This document shows positions 19,216 through 27,040 of a DNA stretch of 64,000 bases, one piece after another (positions within the stretch are counted from its first letter, which is position 1; each line of letters starts with the position of its first letter). Below the pieces are notes generated by a model. That model saw only the letters and a list, made by a program, of their open reading frames with translations. It was not told the origin of the DNA and did no database searches. The stretch comes from Amycolatopsis sp. NBC_01480 (lineage in GTDB: Bacteria > Actinomycetota > Actinomycetes > Mycobacteriales > Pseudonocardiaceae). The DNA lies in NCBI RefSeq assembly GCF_036227205.1, contig NZ_CP109442.1:5208001-5272000 (forward strand), written 5' to 3'. The position numbers and the translations under genes were made by a program.

Positions 19216-20212
19216 GACAGTCGCGATGGTCCTGGTGGCCACGCTGGCGGTGACGGGCTGTGGTGCCCAAGTGTCCGAAGGGGACAGTGGCGCCGTGCCG
19301 GCGGGGTATCCCGTCACGGTGACGAACTGCGGTTCGCCGCTGACAGTCCAGCGTCCGCCGTCTCGGGTGGTCACCAACGACATCGGCATCACGGAGCTGA
19401 TGTTCGCCCTCGGCCTCGGCGACCGGATGGCCGGTTACGTGGTCGACCAGGGGCAATTCGGCGGCGTCGCCTCGTCGCCGTGGAAAGGCGACTTCGCGAA
19501 AGTGCGCAAACTCGCCGAGAAGATCAACCTCGAGGTGATGCAGGGCGCGGGCGCGGACCTGGTTTTCGCCGGCTGGAACTACGGCTTCTCCGAGGGCACC
19601 GGCTTCACCCCGGACACCCTGCGGCAACTCGGCATCTCCAGCTATCAGCTCACCGAGGCGTGCCGAAACGGCGTCGGCAAACAGCGCGGGATCATGCCTC
19701 CGCTCGACGCGCTGTACACCGATCTGCGCAACCTCGGCAAGATCTTCGGCGTGAGCGACCGGGCCGAACAGCTGGTCAAGCAGTACAGCTCGCAGGTCGC
19801 GGCGGTCGAGGGCGCCGTCGCCACCGGGCGGCAACGGCCGAAGGTCTTCCTCTACGACGACGGGCGCGACCAGCCGTTCACCGCCGCGCGCAACGCGGGC
19901 CCGGACGAGATCATCACCAAAGCCGGCGGCACCAACATCTTCGCCGACCTCGACGACACCTGGACGACGGTCAGCTGGGAGGCCGTGGTCCAACGCGCGC
20001 CGGACGTCATCCTGATCAACGACTACGGCGGCGAAGTCGGCACGGTCGCCGACAAGGAGAACTTCCTCCGCTCGCGGCCCGGGCTTCGCGACATCCCGGC
20101 GGTCAAACAAGGCAGGTTCTTCGCTTTGCCGTACGCGGCGTTGGTGGAGGGCCCGCGCAACGCGTCGGCTGTGCAGTCTTTCGGCGCTTATCTCGCGGGC
20201 CTCCCTCACTGA
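19208..20212 (+). CDS. btuF: BtuF-type corrinoid-binding lipoprotein
   Basis: 334 residues. The signal peptide ends in lipobox AVTGC, with Cys18 as the lipid anchor, so the protein sits on the outer face of the membrane. The rest is a class III solute-binding protein (PSRVVTNDIGITELMFALGL, VVQRAPDVILINDYGG). It feeds the adjacent BtuCD. FepB/BtuF proteins for iron-siderophores are similar in sequence; the corrinoid call rests on the operon and riboswitch. A hairpin at 20233-20264 follows the stop and also overlaps the cimA promoter. Confidence 0.88.
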   Translation: MRRTVAMVLVATLAVTGCGAQVSEGDSGAVPAGYPVTVTNCGSPLTVQRPPSRVVTNDIGITELMFALGLGDRMAGYVVDQGQFGGVASSPWKGDFAKVRKLAEKINLEVMQGAGADLVFAGWNYGFSEGTGFTPDTLRQLGISSYQLTEACRNGVGKQRGIMPPLDALYTDLRNLGKIFGVSDRAEQLVKQYSSQVAAVEGAVATGRQRPKVFLYDDGRDQPFTAARNAGPDEIITKAGGTNIFADLDDTWTTVSWEAVVQRAPDVILINDYGGEVGTVADKENFLRSRPGLRDIPAVKQGRFFALPYAALVEGPRNASAVQSFGAYLAGLPH

Positions 20213-20246
20213 CGCCTCCCACAGGATGGGAAGCTCCGCCCGGTTC

Positions 20247-20276
20247 TTGGACGCCGGGCGGGGCCTGTGGCATGAT
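20247..20276 (+). promoter_or_regulatory. cimA promoter
   Basis: TTGGAC (20247-20252), 18-bp spacer, CATGAT (20271-20276); start of transcription expected at about 20283, the ATG of the leader peptide. It overlaps the arm of the hairpin GCTCCGCCCGG/CCGGGCGGGGC (20233-20264) that closes the btu operon. Confidence 0.6.
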
Positions 20277-20282
20277 GCGACC

Positions 20283-20324
20283 ATGACCGCGATCTCGATC
20301 ATTATCGCCGAGCGCGCCGGATAG
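20283..20324 (+). CDS. cimA leader peptide (Ile-rich)
   Basis: 13 codons, MTAISIIIAERAG, stop TAG 20322-20324. Four of residues 4-8 are Ile (ATC, ATC, ATT, ATC), so translation measures charged isoleucyl-tRNA. The 3' end of this mini-gene (20312-20321) is itself the 5' arm of a perfect hairpin, which is how ribosome position can switch RNA folding. Predicted leaderless, like the ilvB leader. An Ile-only leader fits a gene of the citramalate route to isoleucine rather than a leucine gene. Confidence 0.8.
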   Translation: MTAISIIIAERAG

Positions 20325-20381
20325 ACGCTCCACAAGAGCTTCCGGCGCGCAACCTCTCGCACCCATGCGGGAGGTTTTTTT
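20312..20381 (+). promoter_or_regulatory. cimA transcription attenuator
   Basis: GCGCGCCGGA (20312-20321) pairs perfectly with TCCGGCGCGC (20341-20350). Directly after it, AACCTCTCGCA (20351-20361), loop CCCA, TGCGGGAGGTT (20366-20376) forms an 11-bp terminator stem running into T 20375-20381. The upstream ATG at 20365 is inside the terminator and is not the cimA start. Confidence 0.8.
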
Positions 20382-20421
20382 GTTGCCAGAAACAGGTTCT
20401 GCCCCGTCTCAAGGAGATACC

Positions 20422-22044
20422 GTGACCCGCACGGAGCCCGCCGAAACCCCGCTCGGCGACGCCTTCCACCTCTACGACACCACCCTGCGCGACGGTGCCC
20501 AGCGTGAGGGGATCACGTACTCCGCCACGGACAAGCTGGCCGTCGCGCGGCTGCTGGACGAGCTGGGAGTCGGTTTCATCGAGGGTGGCTGGCCCGGCGC
20601 GCTGCCGAAGGACACGGAGTTCTTCGCCCGTGCCGCCAAGGGCGAGTTGGAGCTGAAGCACGCGGCGCTCGTCGCGTTCGGCTCCACGCGCAAGGCGGGC
20701 ACGACGGCGGACCGGGATCCGCAGGTGAGGGCGTTGCTGGATTCCGCCGCCCCGGTCATCACGCTCGTCGCGAAGGCGGACCTGCGGCACATCGAGCGCG
20801 CGCTGCGGGCGGATGTCGACGAAGCCTGCGCGATGGTCAGCGACACGGTCAGGTTCCTGACCGGCGAGGGCCGCCGCGTCTTCCTTGACGCCGAACACTT
20901 CTTCGACGGATACGCCCATTCCCCGGAGACCTCGCTGCGTGTGCTCGACGCCGCGGCGACCGCGGGCGCCGACGTCCTCGTGCTGTGCGACACCAACGGC
21001 GGCCAGCTGCCGCTGGGCCTGGCCGAGACTGTCCGCGAGGTCAAGGAGAAGACCGGATTCCGCCTCGGAATCCATTGCCAGGACGACACTTCCTGCGCCG
21101 TGGCGAACTCCGTCGCCGCGGTGCAGGCCGGCGCGACGCACGTCCAGTGCACCGCGAACGGTTACGGCGAGCGGGCCGGCAACGCCGACCTGTTCGCCGT
21201 GACGGGAAACCTCGTGACCAAGCTCGGCATGGAGGTCCTCCCGACCGGGGGCGCCGCCGAGCTCACCCGCGTCTCCCATGCCCTTGCCGAAATCGCGAAC
21301 ATCGCACCCGACACCCACCAGGCCTACGTCGGGTCTTCGGCCTTCGCTCACAAGGCGGGGCTGCACGCGAGCGCGATCAAGGTGGATCCGTTGTTGTACA
21401 ACCACATCGATCCGCCTTCTGTCGGCAACGGCATGCGGGTACTGGTCACGGAGATGGCCGGCAGGGCCAGTCTCGAGCTCAAGGGACGTGAGCTCGGGGT
21501 CGACCTTGCCGGCCGGCCCGAAGCCCTGACGAACGCGATGCGGAAGGTCAAGCTCCTCGAATCCGAAGGCTGGTCGTTCGAGGCCGCCGACGCCTCGCTC
21601 GGACTCCTGCTGCGGCGCGAGGTCGCGGGCGCCGCCGACGAGGAGCCGGCCGCACCGCCGTTCGAGCTGGAGTCCTACCGCGTGGTGCTCGACCACCGCC
21701 CGGACGGTGAGGTGGTGTCCGAGGCCACCGTCAAAGTCCACGTGTCGGGGCACCGCGTGATCGCCACGGCGGAGGGCAACGGCCCGGTGCACGCGCTCGA
21801 TGCCGCGCTGCGCCAGGCACTCAGCCCGCACCTGTCCTGGCTGGACACTGTCGAACTCGCCGACTACAAGGTTCGGATCCTGCCCTCCCATCCCGGCACG
21901 GACGCCGTCACGCGGGTGCTGCTGGAAACGACTGATGGCTTGCACGAATGGACCACGGTGGGCGTCCACGGGAACATCGTGGAGGCCAGCTGGCTCGCGA
22001 TGTGTGATGCGTTGGTGCACAAGAGCCTGGCCCCCACGACGTGA
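20422..22044 (+). CDS. cimA: (R)-citramalate synthase
   Basis: 540-residue member of the 2-isopropylmalate/citramalate/homocitrate synthase family, condensing pyruvate and acetyl-CoA to citramalate, a threonine-independent entry to isoleucine. YDTTLRDGAQREGITYS holds the metal-binding Asp and catalytic Arg; LGIHCQDDTSCAVANS and AFAHKAGLHASAI (His) are the other active-site segments; the last ~130 residues are the LeuA-type regulatory dimer domain. Length and the DGAQREGI motif fit the CimA/LeuA2 group better than the 600-residue actinobacterial LeuA. GTG 20422 follows AAGGAGATACC. The Ile-rich attenuator upstream agrees. Confidence 0.9.
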   Translation: MTRTEPAETPLGDAFHLYDTTLRDGAQREGITYSATDKLAVARLLDELGVGFIEGGWPGALPKDTEFFARAAKGELELKHAALVAFGSTRKAGTTADRDPQVRALLDSAAPVITLVAKADLRHIERALRADVDEACAMVSDTVRFLTGEGRRVFLDAEHFFDGYAHSPETSLRVLDAAATAGADVLVLCDTNGGQLPLGLAETVREVKEKTGFRLGIHCQDDTSCAVANSVAAVQAGATHVQCTANGYGERAGNADLFAVTGNLVTKLGMEVLPTGGAAELTRVSHALAEIANIAPDTHQAYVGSSAFAHKAGLHASAIKVDPLLYNHIDPPSVGNGMRVLVTEMAGRASLELKGRELGVDLAGRPEALTNAMRKVKLLESEGWSFEAADASLGLLLRREVAGAADEEPAAPPFELESYRVVLDHRPDGEVVSEATVKVHVSGHRVIATAEGNGPVHALDAALRQALSPHLSWLDTVELADYKVRILPSHPGTDAVTRVLLETTDGLHEWTTVGVHGNIVEASWLAMCDALVHKSLAPTT

Positions 22045-22495
22045 TCCGCGCAAGATTCTCTTGACGCGAGCGGCCCGTTCACGACCTCGCCGGCACGAAT
22101 GGGCCGCTCGTGCCGCAGGTTGGCCTTGGGTCCGCGTTGTGAGATGCCCCTTGTGTGCGGACGTCCGTGCGCTCCATTCCGGCGATTGCGCTGCTTACCT
22201 TTTTGCTTGTACCAAGGTGATTTGTGGCACGGCGAATGCGTTGTGAAGGCGTCTTCTGCGCCTCGTTTGACCGGCCTCGCTCGTGCGGGCGTTATCGTGC
22301 GTTTCGCCGTGGCGCAGGTCACGAGAGGACCTTTCGCACCGCACTGTCGCGAATGGTCCCTTCACTCCCGAAAACAGGAGGTTTCCCGAGGTCGTGGCCG
22401 GCGCGAGCGGCCCGTTCGCGCCGTGAGCGTCGTGAATGGGCCGTTCACGACGCGCGGGGTGCGCGCCCGGCGGCGGGCGTACGTAGACTGGCCGG
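22045..22495. repeat. Intergenic hairpin cluster
   Basis: 450 bp without a gene. Three imperfect palindromes share the motif GGCCCGTTC or GGTCCCTTC with GAATGGGCC: 22067-22110 (14-bp stem after the cimA stop, a likely terminator), about 22326-22363 and about 22402-22461. The last carries TAGACT at 22484-22489, 6 nt before the next GTG, a possible leaderless promoter. Confidence 0.5.
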
Positions 22496-23266
22496 GTGCG
22501 TCTAGCTCGTATTGCTCATCCCAGTGGTGTCGCGTTCGCTTCGGTCGAGGGTGAAGGTGACGACGCCCAGGTGCTGGAGATCGCCGAGCACCCGTTCGGC
22601 CAGCCGAACTTCACCGGCAAGCGGTGGCCGCTCGCCGACGTCCGGCTGCTCGCGCCGATCCTGCCGTCCAAGGTGATCGCCGTCGGCCGGAACTACGCCA
22701 AGCACGCGGCGGAGTTCGGCAACGAGGTGCCGTCCGCGCCGATGCTGTTCATCAAGCCGTCCACCACCGTCATCGGCCCCAACGCGCCGATCCGCCGCCC
22801 GTCGGGCATCGGGCGCGTGGATTTCGAGGGCGAGCTGGCCGTGGTCATCGGCCAGCCGATCAAGAACGTGACCGCCGCGCGCGCGGCGAGTGCGATCCTC
22901 GGCTACACGGTGGCGAACGACGTCAGCGCGCGTGACCTTCAGAAGGCCGACGGCCAGTGGGGCCGGGCGAAGGGCTTCGACACGTTCTGCCCGCTCGGCC
23001 CGTGGATCGAGACGTCGCTCGACCCGTCCGACCTCGCGCTCCGCAGTGAGGTGGACGGCGAGGTCAAGCAGGACGGCCGCACCTCGGACCTGGTGCACAC
23101 GGTGCCCGAGCTGGTCGAGTTCGTGTCGGGCGTGATGACGCTCTTGCCCGGCGACATCATCCTCACCGGCACCCCCGAAGGCGTCGGCCCGATCGACGAC
23201 GGCCAGCAGGTCTCGATCACGATCGAGGGCATCGGCACGCTGACCAACCCGGTGCAGAACGTCTGA
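22496..23266 (+). CDS. Fumarylacetoacetate hydrolase-family protein
   Basis: 256 residues. SKVIAVGRNYAKHAAEFGNE and the acidic metal site in VDFEGELAVVIGQ, followed by GYTVANDVSARDLQ and PGDIILTGTPEGVGP, are standard for FAH-fold hydratases, isomerases and decarboxylases acting on oxo-acids. In mycobacteria the same neighbour of the ilv-serA-leuB block is annotated as a 2-hydroxyhepta-2,4-diene-1,7-dioate isomerase, but acylpyruvase or oxaloacetate decarboxylase activity is equally possible. Probably leaderless (TAGACT 6 nt before GTG). In mycobacteria gltX follows; here a repeat array does. Confidence 0.88.
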   Translation: MRLARIAHPSGVAFASVEGEGDDAQVLEIAEHPFGQPNFTGKRWPLADVRLLAPILPSKVIAVGRNYAKHAAEFGNEVPSAPMLFIKPSTTVIGPNAPIRRPSGIGRVDFEGELAVVIGQPIKNVTAARAASAILGYTVANDVSARDLQKADGQWGRAKGFDTFCPLGPWIETSLDPSDLALRSEVDGEVKQDGRTSDLVHTVPELVEFVSGVMTLLPGDIILTGTPEGVGPIDDGQQVSITIEGIGTLTNPVQNV

Positions 23267-23503
23267 CCTACTGGTCGGGCGCGGTCGCCGGAATGCTCCG
23301 CGGCTGCGCCCGACCTGTGAGTCGTCTGCTGACTGGCGACTGTCCGTGGGTCGGTCCGGGTGATGATCAGTTCGTGCGGGCTTGGCCTGGCCGGGACTGG
23401 GTGTCGCCGGTTTTCGGCTAGTCGCTTATCCGCTTCGGAACTCCCACAGCGCTGTTGTGGATTGGCGCGCTCGGATTTGGCGGGGCTCGCCTGAAGTGGC
23501 CGC

Positions 23504-24032
23504 CGGTCGCCGCCGCTCAGCGGCCAGGCCGTGAGTGCTGCTGAGCCGCGGTTGCCCAAGAACGGCGAGGCTGTGAGCGCGGGGGTGGTCGCGCCGCGGT
23601 TGCCGCTGAATGGCCAAAGCTGTGCCAGGGTGATGGTTGGGCCTGGGTTGCCACTGAACGGCGAGGCAGTGGGCGCGGAGGCGGCCGGGTGGTAGTTGCC
23701 ACGGAACGGCTAGACCGCGGGCGGGGAACCGACCGGGTGGCGGTTGCCACTGAACGGCCAGGCCGAGGGCGGGGGACCGGCCGGGTGGCGGTTGCCACTG
23801 AACGGCGACGCCGTGGGTGCCGAAGCGGCCGTGGGCGTGGTGGCCACTGAACGGCTAGGCCGTGTCAGCGGAGATGGCCGGGCCGCAGTTGCCGCTGAAT
23901 GGCCGGACTGTGAGTCGCGGAAACAGCTGATCGCGGTTGCCGCCGAGTGGCGAGGATGTCGGCTTGGACGTGGCGATCCCGTTGTCGCCATTGGGTGGCG
24001 AGGGCTGGTCGAAGCGCTGGCGTGGTCCGCCG
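23504..24032. repeat. 48-bp tandem repeat array
   Basis: The core TTGCC(A/G)CTGAACGGC(G/C)A recurs at 23552, 23600, 23648, 23696, 23744, 23792, 23841, 23889, 23937 and 23985, i.e. with a 48-bp period (one 49). A weaker unit lies near 23505. The core is a quasi-palindrome (TTGCC/GGCGA). The flanks 23267-23503 and 24033-24085 hold nothing recognisable. The open antisense frames with 16-residue repeats here are judged to be a by-product of the period. Confidence 0.9.
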
Positions 24033-24085
24033 GGGCCGGGAGTCCCTGGTGGGTCCGGCCCCGGTCTGGTCAGTGGTCGGTCAGG

Positions 24086-25324
24086 TCAGCAGTCGACCGG
24101 TTCCTGGGCTCGGCGGGCGAACTCGGGGGCGTGCTCGGGCCGGAAGCCGACGCCTAGCACGAGCGCCGGGAAGAACGCGAGCTTCGGGAAACGCGAGAAC
24201 ACCTTGATCATCTGCTGTGGCGGCCCGTCGCGGCGGCCGTCCATGACCGGGTGCATCACGAACCGGTGGAGCACCCGCTGGATGGTCTGGACAGCGATCG
24301 TCGGCAGGATGCGGCGGGTGCGAATGGCTTTCAGCTCCGCTTCGGTTGGACGGCCGCGGAGGAGCGCCTCCGCCAGCAAGCTTGCCGCGGCGACCGCGTC
24401 CTGCACCGCCAGGTTGATCCCGACGCCACCCACGGGCGACATCGCGTGAGCCGCGTCGCCGATGCAGAGGAGGCCATCGGTGTGCCAGCGGTGCAGGCGG
24501 TTGACGCGGACGTTGAGGAACTTCACGTCTTCCATCGACTTGAGTTCGTCGATGCGGTCGGTGTACTCCGGGCAGACTTCGGTGACGTTGTGCCGGAAGC
24601 TCTCGATGCCCGCCGCGCGCAGATCTTCGCCCTTCGGCGCGAGGTAAGCGATCTGGTAGTAGCCGGTGCGGGGGAGCGGGACGGCGAAGCGGCGGTGGCG
24701 CATTCGCGGCATCAGCGTCGCGCCGGCCTCCTCGTCGTACCGGGGCAGGCGGAACCACCAGGCGTCGAACGGCGTGTCGTACTCCTTCGGCTCCAGCCCG
24801 GCGGATCGGCGGGCTAGTGACCATCGCCCGTCGGCGGCGATGACCAGGTCAGCGCGCAGTTCGCCCTCGACGCCCTCGGCGGTCCGGTACCGCACGCCGT
24901 CGACGCGGGAGCCTGAGCGGAGAAGCCCGGTCATCTCCGTCTCGAGCCGCAGAGTGAACGTCGGCTCCTTCTGCGCGGCCTCCGCGAGGAGATTGAGGAG
25001 GTCCCACTGCGGGACCATCGCGATGTAGGGGTGCGGCACTTTCAACAGGGACAGGTCGGCCAGCTTCATCGTCCCGCCGCTTTCAAGCGGGAAGCCGGCC
25101 GAAGACACCTCGCTGTGCGGCAGCGCGTCGAACTTCTCGCCGAGGCCGAGCTCGTCGAGCAGCGTGAGCGTGGACGGGTGCACCGTGTCCCCGCGGAAGT
25201 CCCGAAGGAAGTCCGGGTGCTTCTCCAGCACCGTCACCTCGACGCCGGCCCTCGCCAGGATCAGGCCGGTGACCATCCCGGCCGGCCCGCCGCCGACGAC
25301 CACGCACCCTGTGCGCTCGTCCAT
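24086..25324 (-). CDS. FAD-dependent aromatic-type monooxygenase
   Basis: 412-residue group A flavoprotein hydroxylase. GXGXXG dinucleotide site VVVGGGPAGMVTGLILARAG at residue 8, the DG motif in VIAADGRWSLARR near 165, and the GD motif CIGDAAHAMSPVGGVGINLA near 290 are all present. No C-terminal thioredoxin domain, so it is of the PHBH-like short form; the substrate is unknown. Three ATGs lie close together (25348, 25333, 25324); 25324 is chosen because AAGAGGGAG is well spaced from it and the nucleotide-binding strand follows at once. A 30-bp AT-rich palindrome overlaps the upstream starts and probably regulates it. Confidence 0.85.
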   Translation of the reverse strand: MDERTGCVVVGGGPAGMVTGLILARAGVEVTVLEKHPDFLRDFRGDTVHPSTLTLLDELGLGEKFDALPHSEVSSAGFPLESGGTMKLADLSLLKVPHPYIAMVPQWDLLNLLAEAAQKEPTFTLRLETEMTGLLRSGSRVDGVRYRTAEGVEGELRADLVIAADGRWSLARRSAGLEPKEYDTPFDAWWFRLPRYDEEAGATLMPRMRHRRFAVPLPRTGYYQIAYLAPKGEDLRAAGIESFRHNVTEVCPEYTDRIDELKSMEDVKFLNVRVNRLHRWHTDGLLCIGDAAHAMSPVGGVGINLAVQDAVAAASLLAEALLRGRPTEAELKAIRTRRILPTIAVQTIQRVLHRFVMHPVMDGRRDGPPQQMIKVFSRFPKLAFFPALVLGVGFRPEHAPEFARRAQEPVDC

Positions 25325-25336
25325 CTCCCTCATCTC

Positions 25337-25366
25337 CCTCTTATTCATCACATGTTGAATAAGAGG
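25337..25366. promoter_or_regulatory. AT-rich palindrome, probable operator
   Basis: CCTCTTATTCA (25337-25347), 8-nt centre TCACATGT, TGAATAAGAGG (25356-25366): perfect 11-bp arms. Such an AT-rich perfect palindrome is unusual in this GC-rich sequence and lies immediately upstream of the monooxygenase start. No regulator gene is adjacent, so it would act in trans. Confidence 0.6.
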
Positions 25367-25863
25367 AGCATGCACCCGGCGGTGGCAACTCGTCAAGGCC
25401 GGCGCTCGCGGACGGTCCGATCGGGCTACCGCGTCGACAACTGTCCTCATGCGACTGATTGCCGGAGTTTTCCGTCAGTGGCTCGTCCCGATCCGTCCGG
25501 ATTCCACGCCGTAACGAGATGCATTTCACTGTGAGCGACGAAGCCGGGTAACCAAGTCCGTCACGGCCTATCGCGGATCCCGATCATCGGGCATGGGATG
25601 CGGCGTCCGAGAGTGCCGACCGCGGGTATGGTCAGGGTGGGAACTTTCAATGCCTGTAAGGGTTTTGCGGCTCTTCGAGTGGTGATCCAGGGATAGGACG
25701 GCGGGGTATCGGCTTTCACTCGACCGGCCGTGCGGCGAGTTGATCGGATAAACGGACGGCCACTTTCCGCCCACCGGGAGTAGAGCCGTTGCGCCGAAAT
25801 AGCCCAGCTGCTATCACCTTTTTGGCCGCGTTGCGAACGCGGCGAGTGTCCTAGCCTCACGGG
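25367..25863. other. Intergenic region without recognisable features
   Basis: About 500 bp. The open frames here (for example 25561-25860, minus) have no start context or family resemblance. A TAGCCT hexamer near 25853 could be the -10 of a leaderless HAD transcript. Nothing else stands out. Confidence 0.5.
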
Positions 25864-26700
25864 GTGGATTTCGCCGTGGCATCAGGGACCCCTTCGCGCA
25901 CCGCCCCGCCGGCGCCCGCCGGCCCCGAACCGTGGGCGCCGCCCCAGCTGCGGCTGGTTTGCCTCGACATCGACGACACCCTGATCGACTGCACCGCCGC
26001 GATCCGCCGCACCCTGACCGCCCTGACCGGGCGCGGTGATCTCTGGCCGTTGTGGGACTTGATCACCGAGGAGCACGTGGCGATGGTCGTCGCCGGGCAA
26101 CTCGGCTACGACGTGATGCACCACCGCCGTACCGAGTGTTTCCTCGCGGAGCTGGGCATTCTCGCGGACTTCGCGCAGGTGGCCTCGTTCGAAGAACGCC
26201 GGCGCGACATCCTTTCGCAGTCCTGGCAGCTGTTTGACGACGTGACGCAGTGCCTCGAGTGGCTTCGTGCGGCCGGCCTGCAGCTCGCCGCCGTGACGAA
26301 CGCCTCGGGGGCCCACCAGCGGCGGAAGATCGCGGACCTGGGGCTTGCGCCGTTCTTCGACCATGTCGCCATCGCGGGGGAGCTCGGCGTCGCCAAGCCG
26401 GACCCACTGATGTTCCACTCGGCCTGCCTGGCGCTCGGCTGCGACCCGGCCCAGACGGTCCACGTCGGAGACAAGCTCGACACCGACGCGATCGGCGCGC
26501 AGGACGCCGGCCTCGGCGCCGTCTGGCTCGACCGCGACGGCACGAGTCGCACCGGCGAGCGCGCGCCCGCGGGTGTACACACGGTAACCAGTCTCGCCGA
26601 GCTGCCTGAGCTGCTGGTTTCCGAGTACGTGACGGTCGGCGTCCCGGCCCAGCGTGCGGCGGGGACCCCCGCTGCGCAGCTGCGGGACCGCGTGCTCTAG
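25864..26700 (+). CDS. HAD-superfamily hydrolase
   Basis: 278 residues. HAD motif I is CLDIDDTLIDCT (nucleophile is the first Asp, about residue 37), motif II AAVTNASG, motif III Lys in VAKPDPLMF, motif IV VHVGDKLDTDAIGA. The cap lies between motifs I and II (subclass I, phosphoglycolate-phosphatase or haloacid-like). A phosphatase for a small metabolite is likely; a substrate cannot be named. The N-terminal 25 residues are Pro-rich and unconserved. Directly precedes the two tRNA genes. Confidence 0.82.
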   Translation: MDFAVASGTPSRTAPPAPAGPEPWAPPQLRLVCLDIDDTLIDCTAAIRRTLTALTGRGDLWPLWDLITEEHVAMVVAGQLGYDVMHHRRTECFLAELGILADFAQVASFEERRRDILSQSWQLFDDVTQCLEWLRAAGLQLAAVTNASGAHQRRKIADLGLAPFFDHVAIAGELGVAKPDPLMFHSACLALGCDPAQTVHVGDKLDTDAIGAQDAGLGAVWLDRDGTSRTGERAPAGVHTVTSLAELPELLVSEYVTVGVPAQRAAGTPAAQLRDRVL

Positions 26701-26751
26701 TATTTCTCCTCGTGCGGTGCTGAACCAGGTCAAACTGGGAAAGCGCCACAC

Positions 26752-26823
26752 TGGGGTATGGTGTAATTGGCAGCACGACTGGTTCTGGTCCAGTTAGTCT
26801 AGGTTCGAGTCCTGGTACCCCAG
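26752..26823 (+). tRNA. tRNA-Gln (anticodon CTG)
   Basis: Acceptor TGGGGTA (26752-26758) pairs with TACCCCA (26816-26822); anticodon stem ACTGG/CCAGT encloses TTCTGGT with anticodon CTG; T-arm has GGTTCGAGTCC. The discriminator base is G at 26823 and CCA is not encoded. Glutamine, 72 nt. Confidence 0.95.
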
Positions 26824-26922
26824 CTGCGGAGAGAGACCCCCTTGCAGGGCGGGAAAGCGGCTCTGGTAAGTTCTCTCTCGCAAGAAAACAGAAAAAGCCC
26901 CGGAAACGGGGAAAGTTCCTAA

Positions 26923-26995
26923 GCCCCCGTCGTCTAGCGGCCTAGGACGCCGGCCTCTCACGCCGGTAGCGTGGGTTCGAATCCCATCGGGGGTA
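26923..26995 (+). tRNA. tRNA-Glu (anticodon CTC)
   Basis: Acceptor GCCCCCG (26923-26929) pairs with CGGGGGT (26988-26994); anticodon stem CCGGC/GCCGG encloses CTCTCAC with anticodon CTC; T-arm GTGGGTTCGAATCCCAT. CCA is not encoded. It follows tRNA-Gln by 99 bp and the pair is probably co-transcribed, ending at the terminator 27002-27040. A small CCCCGGAAACGGGG hairpin lies between them. Confidence 0.95.
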
Positions 26996-27001
26996 CAGCA
27001 C

Positions 27002-27040
27002 AAACCCTGGCTCAGCTTGCTCGCTGAGCCGGGGTTTTTT
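27002..27040 (+). terminator. tRNA operon terminator
   Basis: GGCTCAGC (27009-27016), loop TTGCTC, GCTGAGCC (27023-27030), extended by AACCC/GGGTT-type pairs and followed by T 27035-27040. Confidence 0.9.

Noticed and set aside
20365..20421. Upstream ATG start for cimA at 20365
   Set aside because: It lies inside the attenuator terminator stem; GTG 20422 has a strong AAGGAG site and matches the family start.
23517..23991. Antisense ORFs with 16-residue repeats (SVATATRPVPRPRPGR type)
   Set aside because: The period of 48 bp automatically keeps a frame open; no ribosome site, no flanking domain.
23504..24032. CRISPR array
   Set aside because: Repeat cores are too degenerate, the sequences between them are themselves repeats rather than unique spacers, and no cas gene is nearby. 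The same applies to 54.3-54.9 kb and 63.1-63.5 kb.
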